A stretch of 13,146 nucleotides of DNA from Planctomycetaceae bacterium. GTDB taxonomy: Bacteria > Planctomycetota > Planctomycetia > Pirellulales > Thermoguttaceae. Location of the stretch: NCBI GenBank assembly GCA_003509805.1, contig DOMV01000132.1:10005-23150 (forward strand). The letters run 5' to 3'. A program made the position numbers and the translations under genes. Shown one piece after another: positions 1 through 7,397 of the stretch (positions within the stretch are counted from its first letter, which is position 1; every line of letters starts with the position of its first letter). Below the pieces are notes generated by a model that saw only the letters and a list, made by a program, of their open reading frames with translations, was not told where the DNA came from and did no database searches.

Positions 1-585
1 GTTGCCGGGATTGACGGCGGCATCGGTTTGCAGGCAATCTGTGTACTCCAGGAACGTCCCGGCCGGGAACTGGTAACGATGCGTCCCGGAAATGATGCCT
101 CGGGAAATCGACGCTTTCAGGTCGGTCGCCAACAGGAATGGGTTGCCCATCACGAGCGCCGGGTCGCCGACTTCGACCCGGTCGCTGTCGCCGAGCGGGG
201 AACATGGAAAATCGTCGCGGCCGAGCAGTTTGATCAACGCGATATCGCCGACGGGATCGAGCCCGACGAGAACGGCGTCATACAGGCGTCCGTCGCTCAT
301 GCCGCATTTGAGGCCGACGCCGCACGGTTGGACGACGTGAAAGTTGGTGAGCGCATACCCGTCGGGCGAGATGACGACGCCGCTTCCCCCGCCGGCCCGG
401 ACCTCTTCCTCGGCCGGGAAAATCGCGATCACGCTCGGAAGCGCCCGGTCGATTGCCGCCAACCACTTCGCCTGCTCCTCGGCCGGCGCGGCGGACATCG
501 TCAGGCAAACGATTGCCGTGGCGAAAAAAACGTAGCGGGACAGGGTCGGGATCGATCGGGACGGGATAGACATCTTCGAACGCAT
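1..585 (-). CDS. HtrA/DegP-type trypsin-like serine protease, exported (partial, C-terminus beyond window)
   Basis: Reading leftward from ATG at 585, an open frame of 195 codons runs off the window edge. It starts with a likely signal peptide: basic residues up to R17, a hydrophobic run at about 18-33, and an A-P-A cleavage site at 33-35. The S1C protease fold follows: GSGVVIS (68-73 region), TNFHVV with the probable catalytic His83, GDIALIKL with the probable catalytic Asp114, and QTDAAVNPGN at 186-195. In the family the next residue is the nucleophilic Ser of GNSGG, so the window ends one codon short of the active serine. PDZ domains, if any, would lie outside. The family degrades or refolds damaged envelope proteins; the signal peptide supports action outside the cytoplasm. 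An upstream in-frame stop at 664-666 and no other start codon favour 585, though ATG at 573 is possible. No clear Shine-Dalgarno is seen. The gene is divergent from manC. Confidence 0.88.
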   Translation of the reverse strand, partial: MRSKMSIPSRSIPTLSRYVFFATAIVCLTMSAAPAEEQAKWLAAIDRALPSVIAIFPAEEEVRAGGGSGVVISPDGYALTNFHVVQPCGVGLKCGMSDGRLYDAVLVGLDPVGDIALIKLLGRDDFPCSPLGDSDRVEVGDPALVMGNPFLLATDLKASISRGIISGTHRYQFPAGTFLEYTDCLQTDAAVNPGN

Positions 586-595
586 TCCGTAAAAT

Positions 596-624
596 TTGAC
601 AACGCTTCGGTCTGCCGTTATACT
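596..624 (+). promoter_or_regulatory. Sigma70-like promoter, probably for manC
   Basis: A perfect -35 box TTGACA (596-601) is followed after exactly 17 bases by TATACT (619-624), one mismatch from the -10 consensus. Transcription would start near 631 and run toward manC, about 355 bases downstream. The promoter lies just upstream of the leftward protease gene, so it may also affect that gene. Its use is inferred from consensus fit only. Confidence 0.6.
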
Positions 625-794
625 GGCGTTCCTGAAGTCGGATGTTCTGGAACAATACTTATTTTAACTTATTTTATCCGAAATGTTCGAAACGGAAAAC
701 AGGAGCAATCCGGTTTTCCCTGCCTGATTTTCCTTGCTCGATTTTCCCTGCCACCGTGGTGAAATCCCGGGCAGCTTTCCACCGCAGCCGGGCC

Positions 795-843
795 CGTTCA
801 CCAAAACCATTTACCAAAACCGTTCACCAAAACCATTTATACC
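795..843. repeat. 26-bp tandem repeat, about 1.9 copies
   Basis: The unit at 795-820 begins CGTTCACCAAAACC and repeats from 821. The second copy matches to about 839, where it runs into the left end of repeat A1. A related word, TTCACCAAACCATC, recurs at about 4850-4863 upstream of the FAH-family gene. No function is apparent. Confidence 0.8.
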
Positions 844-970
844 GAAGCCGGTTGAGTCGTTGGTAAACACAACCCGTCCTATCCGCCTGCTTACCTTCGG
901 AAGTGTCGTTTCGACGGGCAGGCTTCCCAAGCATCGGCTTCGGGAAATTTCAACCGCCTTCAGTATACCA
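836..970 (+). repeat. Intergenic repeat family A, copy 1
   Basis: The left end TTTATACCGAAGCCGG and right end ATCGGCTTCGGGAAATTTC are shared with the copy at about 10442-10551. The 9-bp arms CCGAAGCCG (842-850) and CGGCTTCGG (935-943) are perfect inverted repeats. The middle shares words such as CCTATCCGCCT and GCAGGCT with copy 3 but differs in length. This copy ends about 16 bases before the manC start codon, in the same orientation as the gene. It may be a non-autonomous mobile repeat or a folded leader RNA; the sequence alone does not decide. Confidence 0.75.
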
Positions 971-972
971 AC

Positions 973-985
973 GGGAATTCTTCCC
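973..985 (+). promoter_or_regulatory. Small hairpin abutting the manC start codon
   Basis: GGGAA (973-977), a TTC loop and TTCCC (981-985) form a 5-bp stem ending one base before the ATG at 987. The GGGA is the only purine-rich stretch that might serve as a ribosome binding site, and it would be sequestered in this stem. The stem is short and could be chance. Confidence 0.3.
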
Positions 986-986
986 C

Positions 987-2072
987 ATGCTTCACGCGGT
1001 CATCATGGCGGGCGGTAGCGGGACCCGGCTTTGGCCGGAAAGTCGCCGGTCGCATCCGAAACAGTTTTTGGCGTTCGAGGGTACACGGACCATGATCGCC
1101 GCGACGATCGATCGTGTCGGTGAACTCATCCCGGGCGAGCGTGTCGTCGTCGTGACCGGCGGTTCGATGAAGGACCTTGTCATCCGTTCCGCGCCGGGTC
1201 TTGCCGTGGAAAACATCCTGTACGAACCGGCGGCGCGAAACACCGCTCCCTGCATCGGCTGGGCCGCCGTGGAACTTCTCCGCAAGGACCCGGAGGCGAC
1301 GATGGTCGTTCTCCCGGCCGACCATGTCGTCAAACCGGACACCGTTTTTTGCGACACGCTTCGTTTCGCCGTCGATTTGATCGAAGAAGACCCGAATCGC
1401 CTGGTTACCTTGGGAATCAAACCGACTTTCCCCGCGACGTCCTACGGCTACGTTCAACGGGATGCCGCATTGACGAGTCCGGCGGCGCGGCGATGGGCAT
1501 CGTTGACGAAGGCGTATTCCGTGGTCCGGTTCCATGAAAAGCCGTCCGGGGAAAAGGCGACGGAATTTCTCGCGAGCGGCCAATTCGGGTGGAACGGCGG
1601 GATTTTCGTCTGGAAAGCCGGTACCATCCTGGAGCTGATCCGCCGGTTCGAACCGGCAATCGGCGCGGAACTTGACGCGATTGCCGCCGACGGTTCGCCG
1701 CAAAGCGTCCAGGAACATTTTCCGGCCATGAAAAATATCTCGATCGACTATGCCGTGCTGGAACGCGCCGAGTCGATCGTCATGATCGACACGACGTTCG
1801 AATGGGACGACGTGGGAACATGGTGTTCACTCGAACGGCTCTATGCCGGAGAAAAAGACGAAGCCGGGAACATCGGGATCGGCGTCGAGATTCTGGCCGT
1901 CGATTCGCACGGCAACGTCGTCCGCGACGGGACGCCGGGCCATCTTTACGCCCTGCTGGGCGTCGACGACCTGATCGTCGTCCGGACCGCCGATGCGACA
2001 CTCATTGCCCGAAAGGACCACGAAGAAGCCGTTCGGGAGATCATCGAAAAACTCGACGGAAAATACTTGTAG
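987..2072 (+). CDS. manC: Mannose-1-phosphate guanylyltransferase (GDP-mannose pyrophosphorylase)
   Basis: The 361-residue protein should make GDP-mannose from mannose-1-phosphate and GTP in the cytoplasm, for cell-surface polysaccharides and glycosylation. The N-terminus MLHAVIMAGGSGTRLWP (1-17) with SRRSHPKQFL (19-28) is the nucleotidyltransferase signature and pyrophosphorylase loop. FHEKP (182-186) corresponds to the family FVEKP motif with its sugar-phosphate-binding lysine. NGGIFVWKA and FEWDDVGTW follow in the expected order. The length fits the single-domain form; no C-terminal phosphomannose isomerase domain is present. I chose ATG 987 because the conserved domain begins there. An in-frame start at 903 would translate the intergenic repeat A1. 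A strong promoter lies at 596-624, and a short hairpin follows the stop codon. Confidence 0.93.
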   Translation: MLHAVIMAGGSGTRLWPESRRSHPKQFLAFEGTRTMIAATIDRVGELIPGERVVVVTGGSMKDLVIRSAPGLAVENILYEPAARNTAPCIGWAAVELLRKDPEATMVVLPADHVVKPDTVFCDTLRFAVDLIEEDPNRLVTLGIKPTFPATSYGYVQRDAALTSPAARRWASLTKAYSVVRFHEKPSGEKATEFLASGQFGWNGGIFVWKAGTILELIRRFEPAIGAELDAIAADGSPQSVQEHFPAMKNISIDYAVLERAESIVMIDTTFEWDDVGTWCSLERLYAGEKDEAGNIGIGVEILAVDSHGNVVRDGTPGHLYALLGVDDLIVVRTADATLIARKDHEEAVREIIEKLDGKYL

Positions 2073-2110
2073 ACCGAAACCGGTCACGGCGGGGCGTCCA
2101 TGCGGCCGTG
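2072..2110 (+). terminator. Stem-loops just after manC (possible terminator)
   Basis: The last base of the stop codon begins GACCG-AAAC-CGGTC (2072-2085), a 5-bp stem with a 4-base loop. It is followed by CACGGC (2085-2090) pairing with GCCGTG (2105-2110). There is no T-run, so intrinsic termination is doubtful; the stems may instead protect the 3' end of the transcript. Confidence 0.35.
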
Positions 2111-2153
2111 TCGGGATTGGGTCGGGATTGTGTCGAGGTTGTGTCGAGGTTGT
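2110..2153. repeat. 11-bp tandem repeat, four units
   Basis: Units start at 2110, 2121, 2132 and 2143: GTCGGGATTGG, GTCGGGATTGT, GTCGAGGTTGT, GTCGAGGTTGT. Pairs of adjacent units are nearly identical, as expected from stepwise duplication. A degenerate 12-bp relative follows at 2180-2212 (GATTGTCTCCAA, GATTGTCTTCGG, GATTGATTG). Confidence 0.85.
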
Positions 2154-2239
2154 GTCCGCCGTACCGGGATCACCCACGGGATTGTCTCCAAGATTGTCTT
2201 CGGGATTGATTGCCGGAGATTTTTACAAAGTGGGGTCGA

Positions 2240-2268
2240 TTGACCGCCTTGACGTACTGCATTCTAAT
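2240..2268 (+). promoter_or_regulatory. Sigma70-like promoter, probably for gnd
   Basis: TTGACC (2240-2245) and TCTAAT (2263-2268) each differ from consensus by one base and are 17 bases apart. Transcription would start near 2275, giving gnd a leader of about 330 nt that contains repeats A2 and B1. The call rests on consensus fit alone. Confidence 0.5.
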
Positions 2269-2297
2269 AAGGTTTGCCGGTTCGTCGCGGGGACGGT

Positions 2298-2403
2298 TGA
2301 TACCGAAGCCGGCCCCGTTTTCCGCTTAACCGCCCGTTGACCCTCCGTGAAAACGGGCTCCCGAATCGCCGGTTTCGGGAAATTTCAATGGTTTGCGGTA
2401 CAT
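2298..2403 (+). repeat. Intergenic repeat family A, copy 2
   Basis: This copy has the same ends as copies 1 and 3: ATACCGAAGCCGG on the left and TTTCGGGAAATTTCAA on the right. The arms are CCGAAGCCG (2303-2311) and CGGTTTCGG (2370-2378). One C-to-T change in the right arm leaves a G-U pair in RNA. A second, nested inverted repeat is unique to this copy: CCCGTTTTC (about 2313-2321) with GAAAACGGG (about 2349-2357). The copy runs directly into repeat B1. Confidence 0.75.
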
Positions 2404-2548
2404 ACCGGAAACGCGATGAAAACGGACATTTGGTCAAATCTGCTTGCCGCAATCACTCGCCATAACGTAATGGAAAATACCAGGTTACACGTTGCGTTCG
2501 AGCGGCAGGCGATTGTTCGCGGGAGCATTTTCAGGCCGTTCGAAGTAT
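2397..2548 (+). repeat. Intergenic repeat family B, copy 1
   Basis: This copy is closely related to the sequence at about 12996-13146. Conserved blocks include GGAAACGCGATGAAAACGGA (2407-2426) and CGAGCGGCAGGCG (2499-2511). Arms GCTTGCCGC (2442-2450) and GCGGCAGGC (2502-2510) pair over 9 bp with one G-T wobble, while the loop between them has diverged. The tail CAGGCCGTTCGAAGTATAA resembles the sequence just upstream of miaA read on the minus strand (GCAGACCGTTTGAAGTATGA). Confidence 0.72.
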
Positions 2549-2603
2549 AACCTTCATCTTTTCCGTTCATCTTTTCAATTTCTCCGACCATTCCCTACAT
2601 TCC

Positions 2604-4145
2604 ATGACAAAACAATACGATATCGGCTTGATGGGCCTCGCCGTGATGGGCCAGAACCTCGTTCTCAACATGGTCGACCACGGATTCAACGTGGCCGTCT
2701 TCAATCGGACCACTTCGAAGGTCGACGATTTTCTCGCAAGCCCCGAGTGCGCGTCGAAGGGAGACAAATTGACCGGCGCGCATTCGCTCAAGGAACTGGT
2801 TGCGCAGTTGAAGCGGCCCCGGAAGGTCATGCTGATGATCCAGTCGAAGGATGCCGTTCCCGCCCCGGAGCCGATTCTCTACCCGAAAGCCGCGGCCATC
2901 GACGCGGTCATCGAAGAATTATTCACGCTCCTGGAGCCGGGCGACATCATCATCGACGGCGGCAACACCCACTTCCGGGATACGGAAAGGCGGACGAGAA
3001 TCGTCGAGGAAAAGGGACTGCTGTATGTCGGGACCGGCGTTTCAGGCGGCGAGGAAGGAGCCCGGAAGGGGCCAAGCATGATGCCCGGCGGCAGTGAAAA
3101 AGCCTGGCCCTTCGTCAAGGAGATTTTTCAGGCGATTTCGGCAAAGGTCGGCCCGAAAGCCGACATCCCCTGCGCCGATTGGGTCGGGCCGCGCGGCGCC
3201 GGACATTACGTCAAGATGGTCCACAACGGGATCGAATACGGCGACATGCAGCTTATCTGCGAGGCGTACTGGATGCTCAAAAACGCGCTCGACTACACGA
3301 ACGAAGAACTTTACGAAACCTTTGCCGAGTGGAACAAGGGCGAACTCGATTCCTACCTGATCGAGATCACCCGCGACATTTTCAAGGTCAAGGACAAGGA
3401 AAGCGGCAACGATCTGGTCGATATGATTCTCGATACGGCCGGGGCGAAAGGGACCGGCAAGTGGATGAGCCAGCTCGCCCTCGACCTCGGGGCGCCGAGC
3501 AATCTCGTCACCGAGGCGGTTTATGCCCGGTGCGTTTCGGCGATGAAAGACGTCCGGGTCCGCGCTTCAGAAATAATTCCGCAACCCGCAATCCCAACGT
3601 CCCAAGTGAATTCTCTGCGGCTTAAAATGGTTGTGGGTGCGCGACAAGGGAATAGGGATGTTGCCAAAAAACTTGCAGAAGATGTACGGAAAGCTCTTTT
3701 TGCGTCGAAAATTTGCAGTTACGCGCAAGGTTATGTGCAGATGATGGCTGCGGCCAAAGAATACGGTTGGTCCCTAAATTTCGGCGACATTGCGATGCTC
3801 TGGCGCGGTGGTTGCATTATCCGCGCCGTGTTCCTCGAACGGATCAAGGAGGCGTTCGACAAGAACCCGGAACTGGAAAATCTGCTACTCGACCCCTATT
3901 TCAAAAATATCGTCGTGTCAGCACAATATTCGTGGCGGAGCGTCGTCAAGACGGCCATTGATCTCGGCATCCCGGTCCCGGCGTTTTCGACGGCCCTGTC
4001 CTATTACGATTCCTACCGCTCGGCGAACCTGCCGGCCAACCTGTTGCAGGCCCAGCGGGATTACTTCGGGGCGCACACCTATCAACGGATCGACAAGCCC
4101 GGCGAAGGACCCTTCCACACGGACTGGATCGCCGAATCGCGCTAA
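2604..4145 (+). CDS. gnd: 6-phosphogluconate dehydrogenase, decarboxylating (NADP+-type)
   Basis: The enzyme oxidises and decarboxylates 6-phosphogluconate to ribulose-5-phosphate, making NADPH in the oxidative pentose phosphate pathway. The N-terminus IGLMGLAVMGQNL (7-19) is the nucleotide-binding turn. NRTTSK (34-39) is the usual NADP-preferring motif. GGNTHF and GVSGGEEGARKGPSMMPGG follow, then HYVKMVHNGIEYGDMQ with the catalytic Lys204 and Glu211. The protein has 513 residues against about 470-490 usually. The excess seems to be about 17 residues after MLMIQ (near 80-95) and a longer linker near 325-355 that coincides with a patch of AT-richer, differently biased codons (about 3568-3785). 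The reading frame is intact through both, so I expect a working enzyme. ATG 2604 is the obvious start; no Shine-Dalgarno is seen. Confidence 0.95.
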   Translation: MTKQYDIGLMGLAVMGQNLVLNMVDHGFNVAVFNRTTSKVDDFLASPECASKGDKLTGAHSLKELVAQLKRPRKVMLMIQSKDAVPAPEPILYPKAAAIDAVIEELFTLLEPGDIIIDGGNTHFRDTERRTRIVEEKGLLYVGTGVSGGEEGARKGPSMMPGGSEKAWPFVKEIFQAISAKVGPKADIPCADWVGPRGAGHYVKMVHNGIEYGDMQLICEAYWMLKNALDYTNEELYETFAEWNKGELDSYLIEITRDIFKVKDKESGNDLVDMILDTAGAKGTGKWMSQLALDLGAPSNLVTEAVYARCVSAMKDVRVRASEIIPQPAIPTSQVNSLRLKMVVGARQGNRDVAKKLAEDVRKALFASKICSYAQGYVQMMAAAKEYGWSLNFGDIAMLWRGGCIIRAVFLERIKEAFDKNPELENLLLDPYFKNIVVSAQYSWRSVVKTAIDLGIPVPAFSTALSYYDSYRSANLPANLLQAQRDYFGAHTYQRIDKPGEGPFHTDWIAESR

Positions 4146-4214
4146 CCCCTTTCCCGGGCACGAAGCGTCGCGCAGTGACCGGGGAAACGTTTTGCAACGG
4201 TTTTCAATAGACTC

Positions 4215-4697
4215 ATGGTAAGTTCACACGGTACGGAATGTTTGATCGGGCTGGGCGCGAATCTTGGAAACCGGGAAGAAACCCTGACAATCGCGTGGAA
4301 ACGTTTATCCGACGTACCCGGAGTTCATCCCGAACGACTGAGTCGTTTCGTGGAAACCGATCCCTTGGGAGGCCCTCCCAACCAGCCGAAATACCTTAAC
4401 GCGGTCGGGTTGGTGCGAACGGATCTCACGGCCGAACAATTACTTGACGTTGTGCTTCAAATCGAACACGACTTGGGACGGCGTCGAACGATTCCCTGGG
4501 GCCCCCGGACCATCGACATGGACATCCTGCTCTTTGGAAACGCATGCGTCTCCACGCGTCAACTGACCATTCCCCATCCCCGCATGTGTTTTCGCCGTTT
4601 CGTTTTAGAACCGGCGGCGGAAATCGTACCTCAAATGGTTCATCCACATCAGGGAAAAACCATCCGGCAGCTTTTGAGCGAGATAACAATACCGTAA
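4215..4697 (+). CDS. folK: 2-amino-4-hydroxy-6-hydroxymethyldihydropteridine pyrophosphokinase (HPPK)
   Basis: FolK transfers pyrophosphate from ATP to 6-hydroxymethyl-7,8-dihydropterin, the step before dihydropteroate synthase in folate synthesis. The 160-residue protein has the family length. It shows GLGANLGNR (12-20), FVETDPLGGPPNQPKYLNA (45-63) and GPRTIDMDILLFG (96-108), whose Asp101 and Asp103 match the two magnesium-binding aspartates. IPHPRM and RRFVLEPAAEI follow as expected. The gene starts 69 bases after the gnd stop codon, so the two may be co-transcribed, though they share no pathway. No Shine-Dalgarno is visible. Two stem-loops follow the stop codon. Confidence 0.93.
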   Translation: MVSSHGTECLIGLGANLGNREETLTIAWKRLSDVPGVHPERLSRFVETDPLGGPPNQPKYLNAVGLVRTDLTAEQLLDVVLQIEHDLGRRRTIPWGPRTIDMDILLFGNACVSTRQLTIPHPRMCFRRFVLEPAAEIVPQMVHPHQGKTIRQLLSEITIP

Positions 4698-4702
4698 AGG
4701 GA

Positions 4703-4760
4703 GTCAAAATGGTCGTTTTGACGAAAGTCCGTTTCCAAGTTCCTCCCGCCTGCGGGGGAG
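4703..4760 (+). terminator. Two stem-loops after folK (possible terminator or RNA-processing element)
   Basis: Five bases after the folK stop, GTCAAAA (4703-4709) and TTTTGAC (4716-4722) form a perfect 7-bp inverted repeat with a 6-base loop. The first arm has A and the second T, so the stem partly resembles a bidirectional terminator. A second, GC-rich hairpin, CTCCCG with CGGGGGAG around a CCTG loop, lies at 4743-4760. Neither is followed by a clear T-run. Confidence 0.4.
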
Positions 4761-4890
4761 AGTTGGCGTGGGGGCCGAAGCAAAATACCGATTTCGTGCC
4801 GTTTACGGTTTACAAATATCTTATGGCAAGTGAGCGCGACCGGCAGCCTTCACCAAACCATCAATTTTACCGCGTTTCCAGTAGATCATT

Positions 4891-5808
4891 ATGAAACTCC
4901 TTACCTATGCGGATGCGCGAGGCGCCAGGATCGCCGTTTTAGCGGAAAATGAAGGCAGAAACCGGTTTATCGACATCGCGGATACGGACCCGGATTTGCC
5001 GTCGGAGATGCGCTCTTTGCTCGCCCTGGGGCAGAGTGTTTCCGAGAGGCGGCGTGTCGCGGACAAGTTGAGTCATATCCAAGCGACCGGGTTCGGTTTT
5101 GCTCCCGATACCGTACAACTTCTTCCGCCGGTTCCGGATCCTTCCAAAATCCTGTGTATCGGTCTCAATTACGTCGATCATGCCCGGGAAACCGGGGCGG
5201 CCATCCCTTCGGAGCCGGTTATTTTCAATAAGCTGCCCGGCGCGCTGCTCCATCATGGCGGAATCATTCGACTGCCGGGCGTGAGCCGGCGGGTGGATTA
5301 TGAAGCGGAATTGGTTCTCGTCATCGGAAAACAGGGCCGGGACATCGCGGAGGAGAATGCGCTGGAGCATGTCGCCGGCTACTGTTGTGGAAACGATGTT
5401 TCCGCCAGGGATTGGCAAAAGGAAAAACCGGCCGGCCAATGGTTCTTGGGAAAAACCTTCGATACGTTCGCGCCGACGGGCCCCTATCTGGTGACGGCCG
5501 ATGAAATCGGCGATCCCGGCAATCTGGAGTTGACCTTGCGGCTCAATGGACGGGTCATGCAGCATTCCAACACGAATCAGTTTATCTTTCCGATCCCGAA
5601 ACTGATCGCCTATGTTTCCCAGGTCTGCACGCTGACACCCGGCGACTTGATTTTTACGGGAACCCCGGCCGGTGTGGGGGATTCGCGCAACCCGCCCTCC
5701 TATCTCCAGCCGGGCCAAACGCTCGAAGTGGAAATCGAACGGGTCGGAATATTACGGAACCGGGTCGAGCGGGCACAAGCCGGGAACGGCGTTCCCGGAG
5801 TATTTTGA
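4891..5808 (+). CDS. Fumarylacetoacetate hydrolase (FAH) family protein
   Basis: The 305-residue protein belongs to the FAH superfamily, metal-dependent enzymes acting on 2-keto acids (hydratases, isomerases, acylpyruvate hydrolases, oxaloacetate decarboxylases). KILCIGLNYVDHARE opens the catalytic domain near residue 86. YEAELVLVIGK provides Glu138 and Glu140, and GNDVSARDWQ provides Asp169; this E-x-E plus D at +29 spacing is the metal site of FAHD1-type members. GKTFDTFAPTGPYLV, the LNGRVMQ segment and FTGTPAGVG follow in order. The N-terminal 80 residues are the short lid domain usual in this subgroup. The exact substrate cannot be read from sequence, and the neighbours do not indicate a catabolic cluster. 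The preceding 193-base gap has two hairpins and no strong promoter. The gene ends 2 bp from the convergent gcvPB stop. Confidence 0.88.
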   Translation: MKLLTYADARGARIAVLAENEGRNRFIDIADTDPDLPSEMRSLLALGQSVSERRRVADKLSHIQATGFGFAPDTVQLLPPVPDPSKILCIGLNYVDHARETGAAIPSEPVIFNKLPGALLHHGGIIRLPGVSRRVDYEAELVLVIGKQGRDIAEENALEHVAGYCCGNDVSARDWQKEKPAGQWFLGKTFDTFAPTGPYLVTADEIGDPGNLELTLRLNGRVMQHSNTNQFIFPIPKLIAYVSQVCTLTPGDLIFTGTPAGVGDSRNPPSYLQPGQTLEVEIERVGILRNRVERAQAGNGVPGVF

Positions 5809-5810
5809 CT

Positions 5811-7352
<1,542 letters not shown>

Positions 7353-7397
7353 GACATGAAAATCTGAACAGAAATCTTCAGGCAGAAAATCGGCCTG

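Larger units (their letters stand above)
586..986. other. Intergenic region between the divergent protease gene and manC
   Basis: These 401 bases hold no convincing gene. In order they contain a sigma70-like promoter reading right (596-624), a T-rich stretch with repeated TTTTCCCTGCC-type words (about 711-754), a 26-bp tandem repeat (795-843), a copy of intergenic repeat family A (about 836-970) and a small hairpin touching the manC start (973-985). If the promoter is used, manC has an untranslated leader of roughly 350 nt that includes all of these repeats. Confidence 0.7.
2073..2603. other. Intergenic region between manC and gnd
   Basis: These 531 bases have no convincing gene. They contain stem-loops after manC (2072-2110), an 11-bp tandem repeat (2110-2153), a degenerate 12-bp repeat (2180-2212), a sigma70-like promoter (2240-2268), repeat A2 (about 2298-2403) and repeat B1 (about 2397-2548). 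A 67-codon open frame at 2347-2550 lies inside the repeats. The matching B2 sequence differs from it mostly at amino-acid-changing positions and stops early, so I do not call it a gene. Confidence 0.7.

Noticed and set aside
28..762. Long rightward open frame over the left end
   Set aside because: It is antisense to the clear protease frame, which carries family motifs and a signal peptide. The rightward product is Arg/Gly-rich with no recognisable motif.
903..986. Upstream in-frame ATG extension of manC
   Set aside because: It would translate the right end of repeat A1. Homology begins at the ATG at 987.
795..2212. CRISPR array or phage attachment site
   Set aside because: The repeats at 795-843 and 2110-2212 are directly adjacent short units without unique spacers, and there are no cas genes, integrase or tRNA.
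836..2548. Riboswitch controlling manC and gnd
   Set aside because: Other copies of the same repeats lie in the opposite orientation to their neighbouring genes, and I recognise no known riboswitch core. A dispersed repeat fits better.
2347..2550. 67-codon open frame inside repeats A2/B1
   Set aside because: The matching B2 sequence changes mostly amino-acid-altering positions and ends after about 20 codons, so the conserved feature is the DNA or RNA, not a peptide.
4544..4894. 116-codon rightward open frame overlapping folK
   Set aside because: It lies out of frame within folK and then crosses hairpins and low-complexity gap sequence. No motif supports it.
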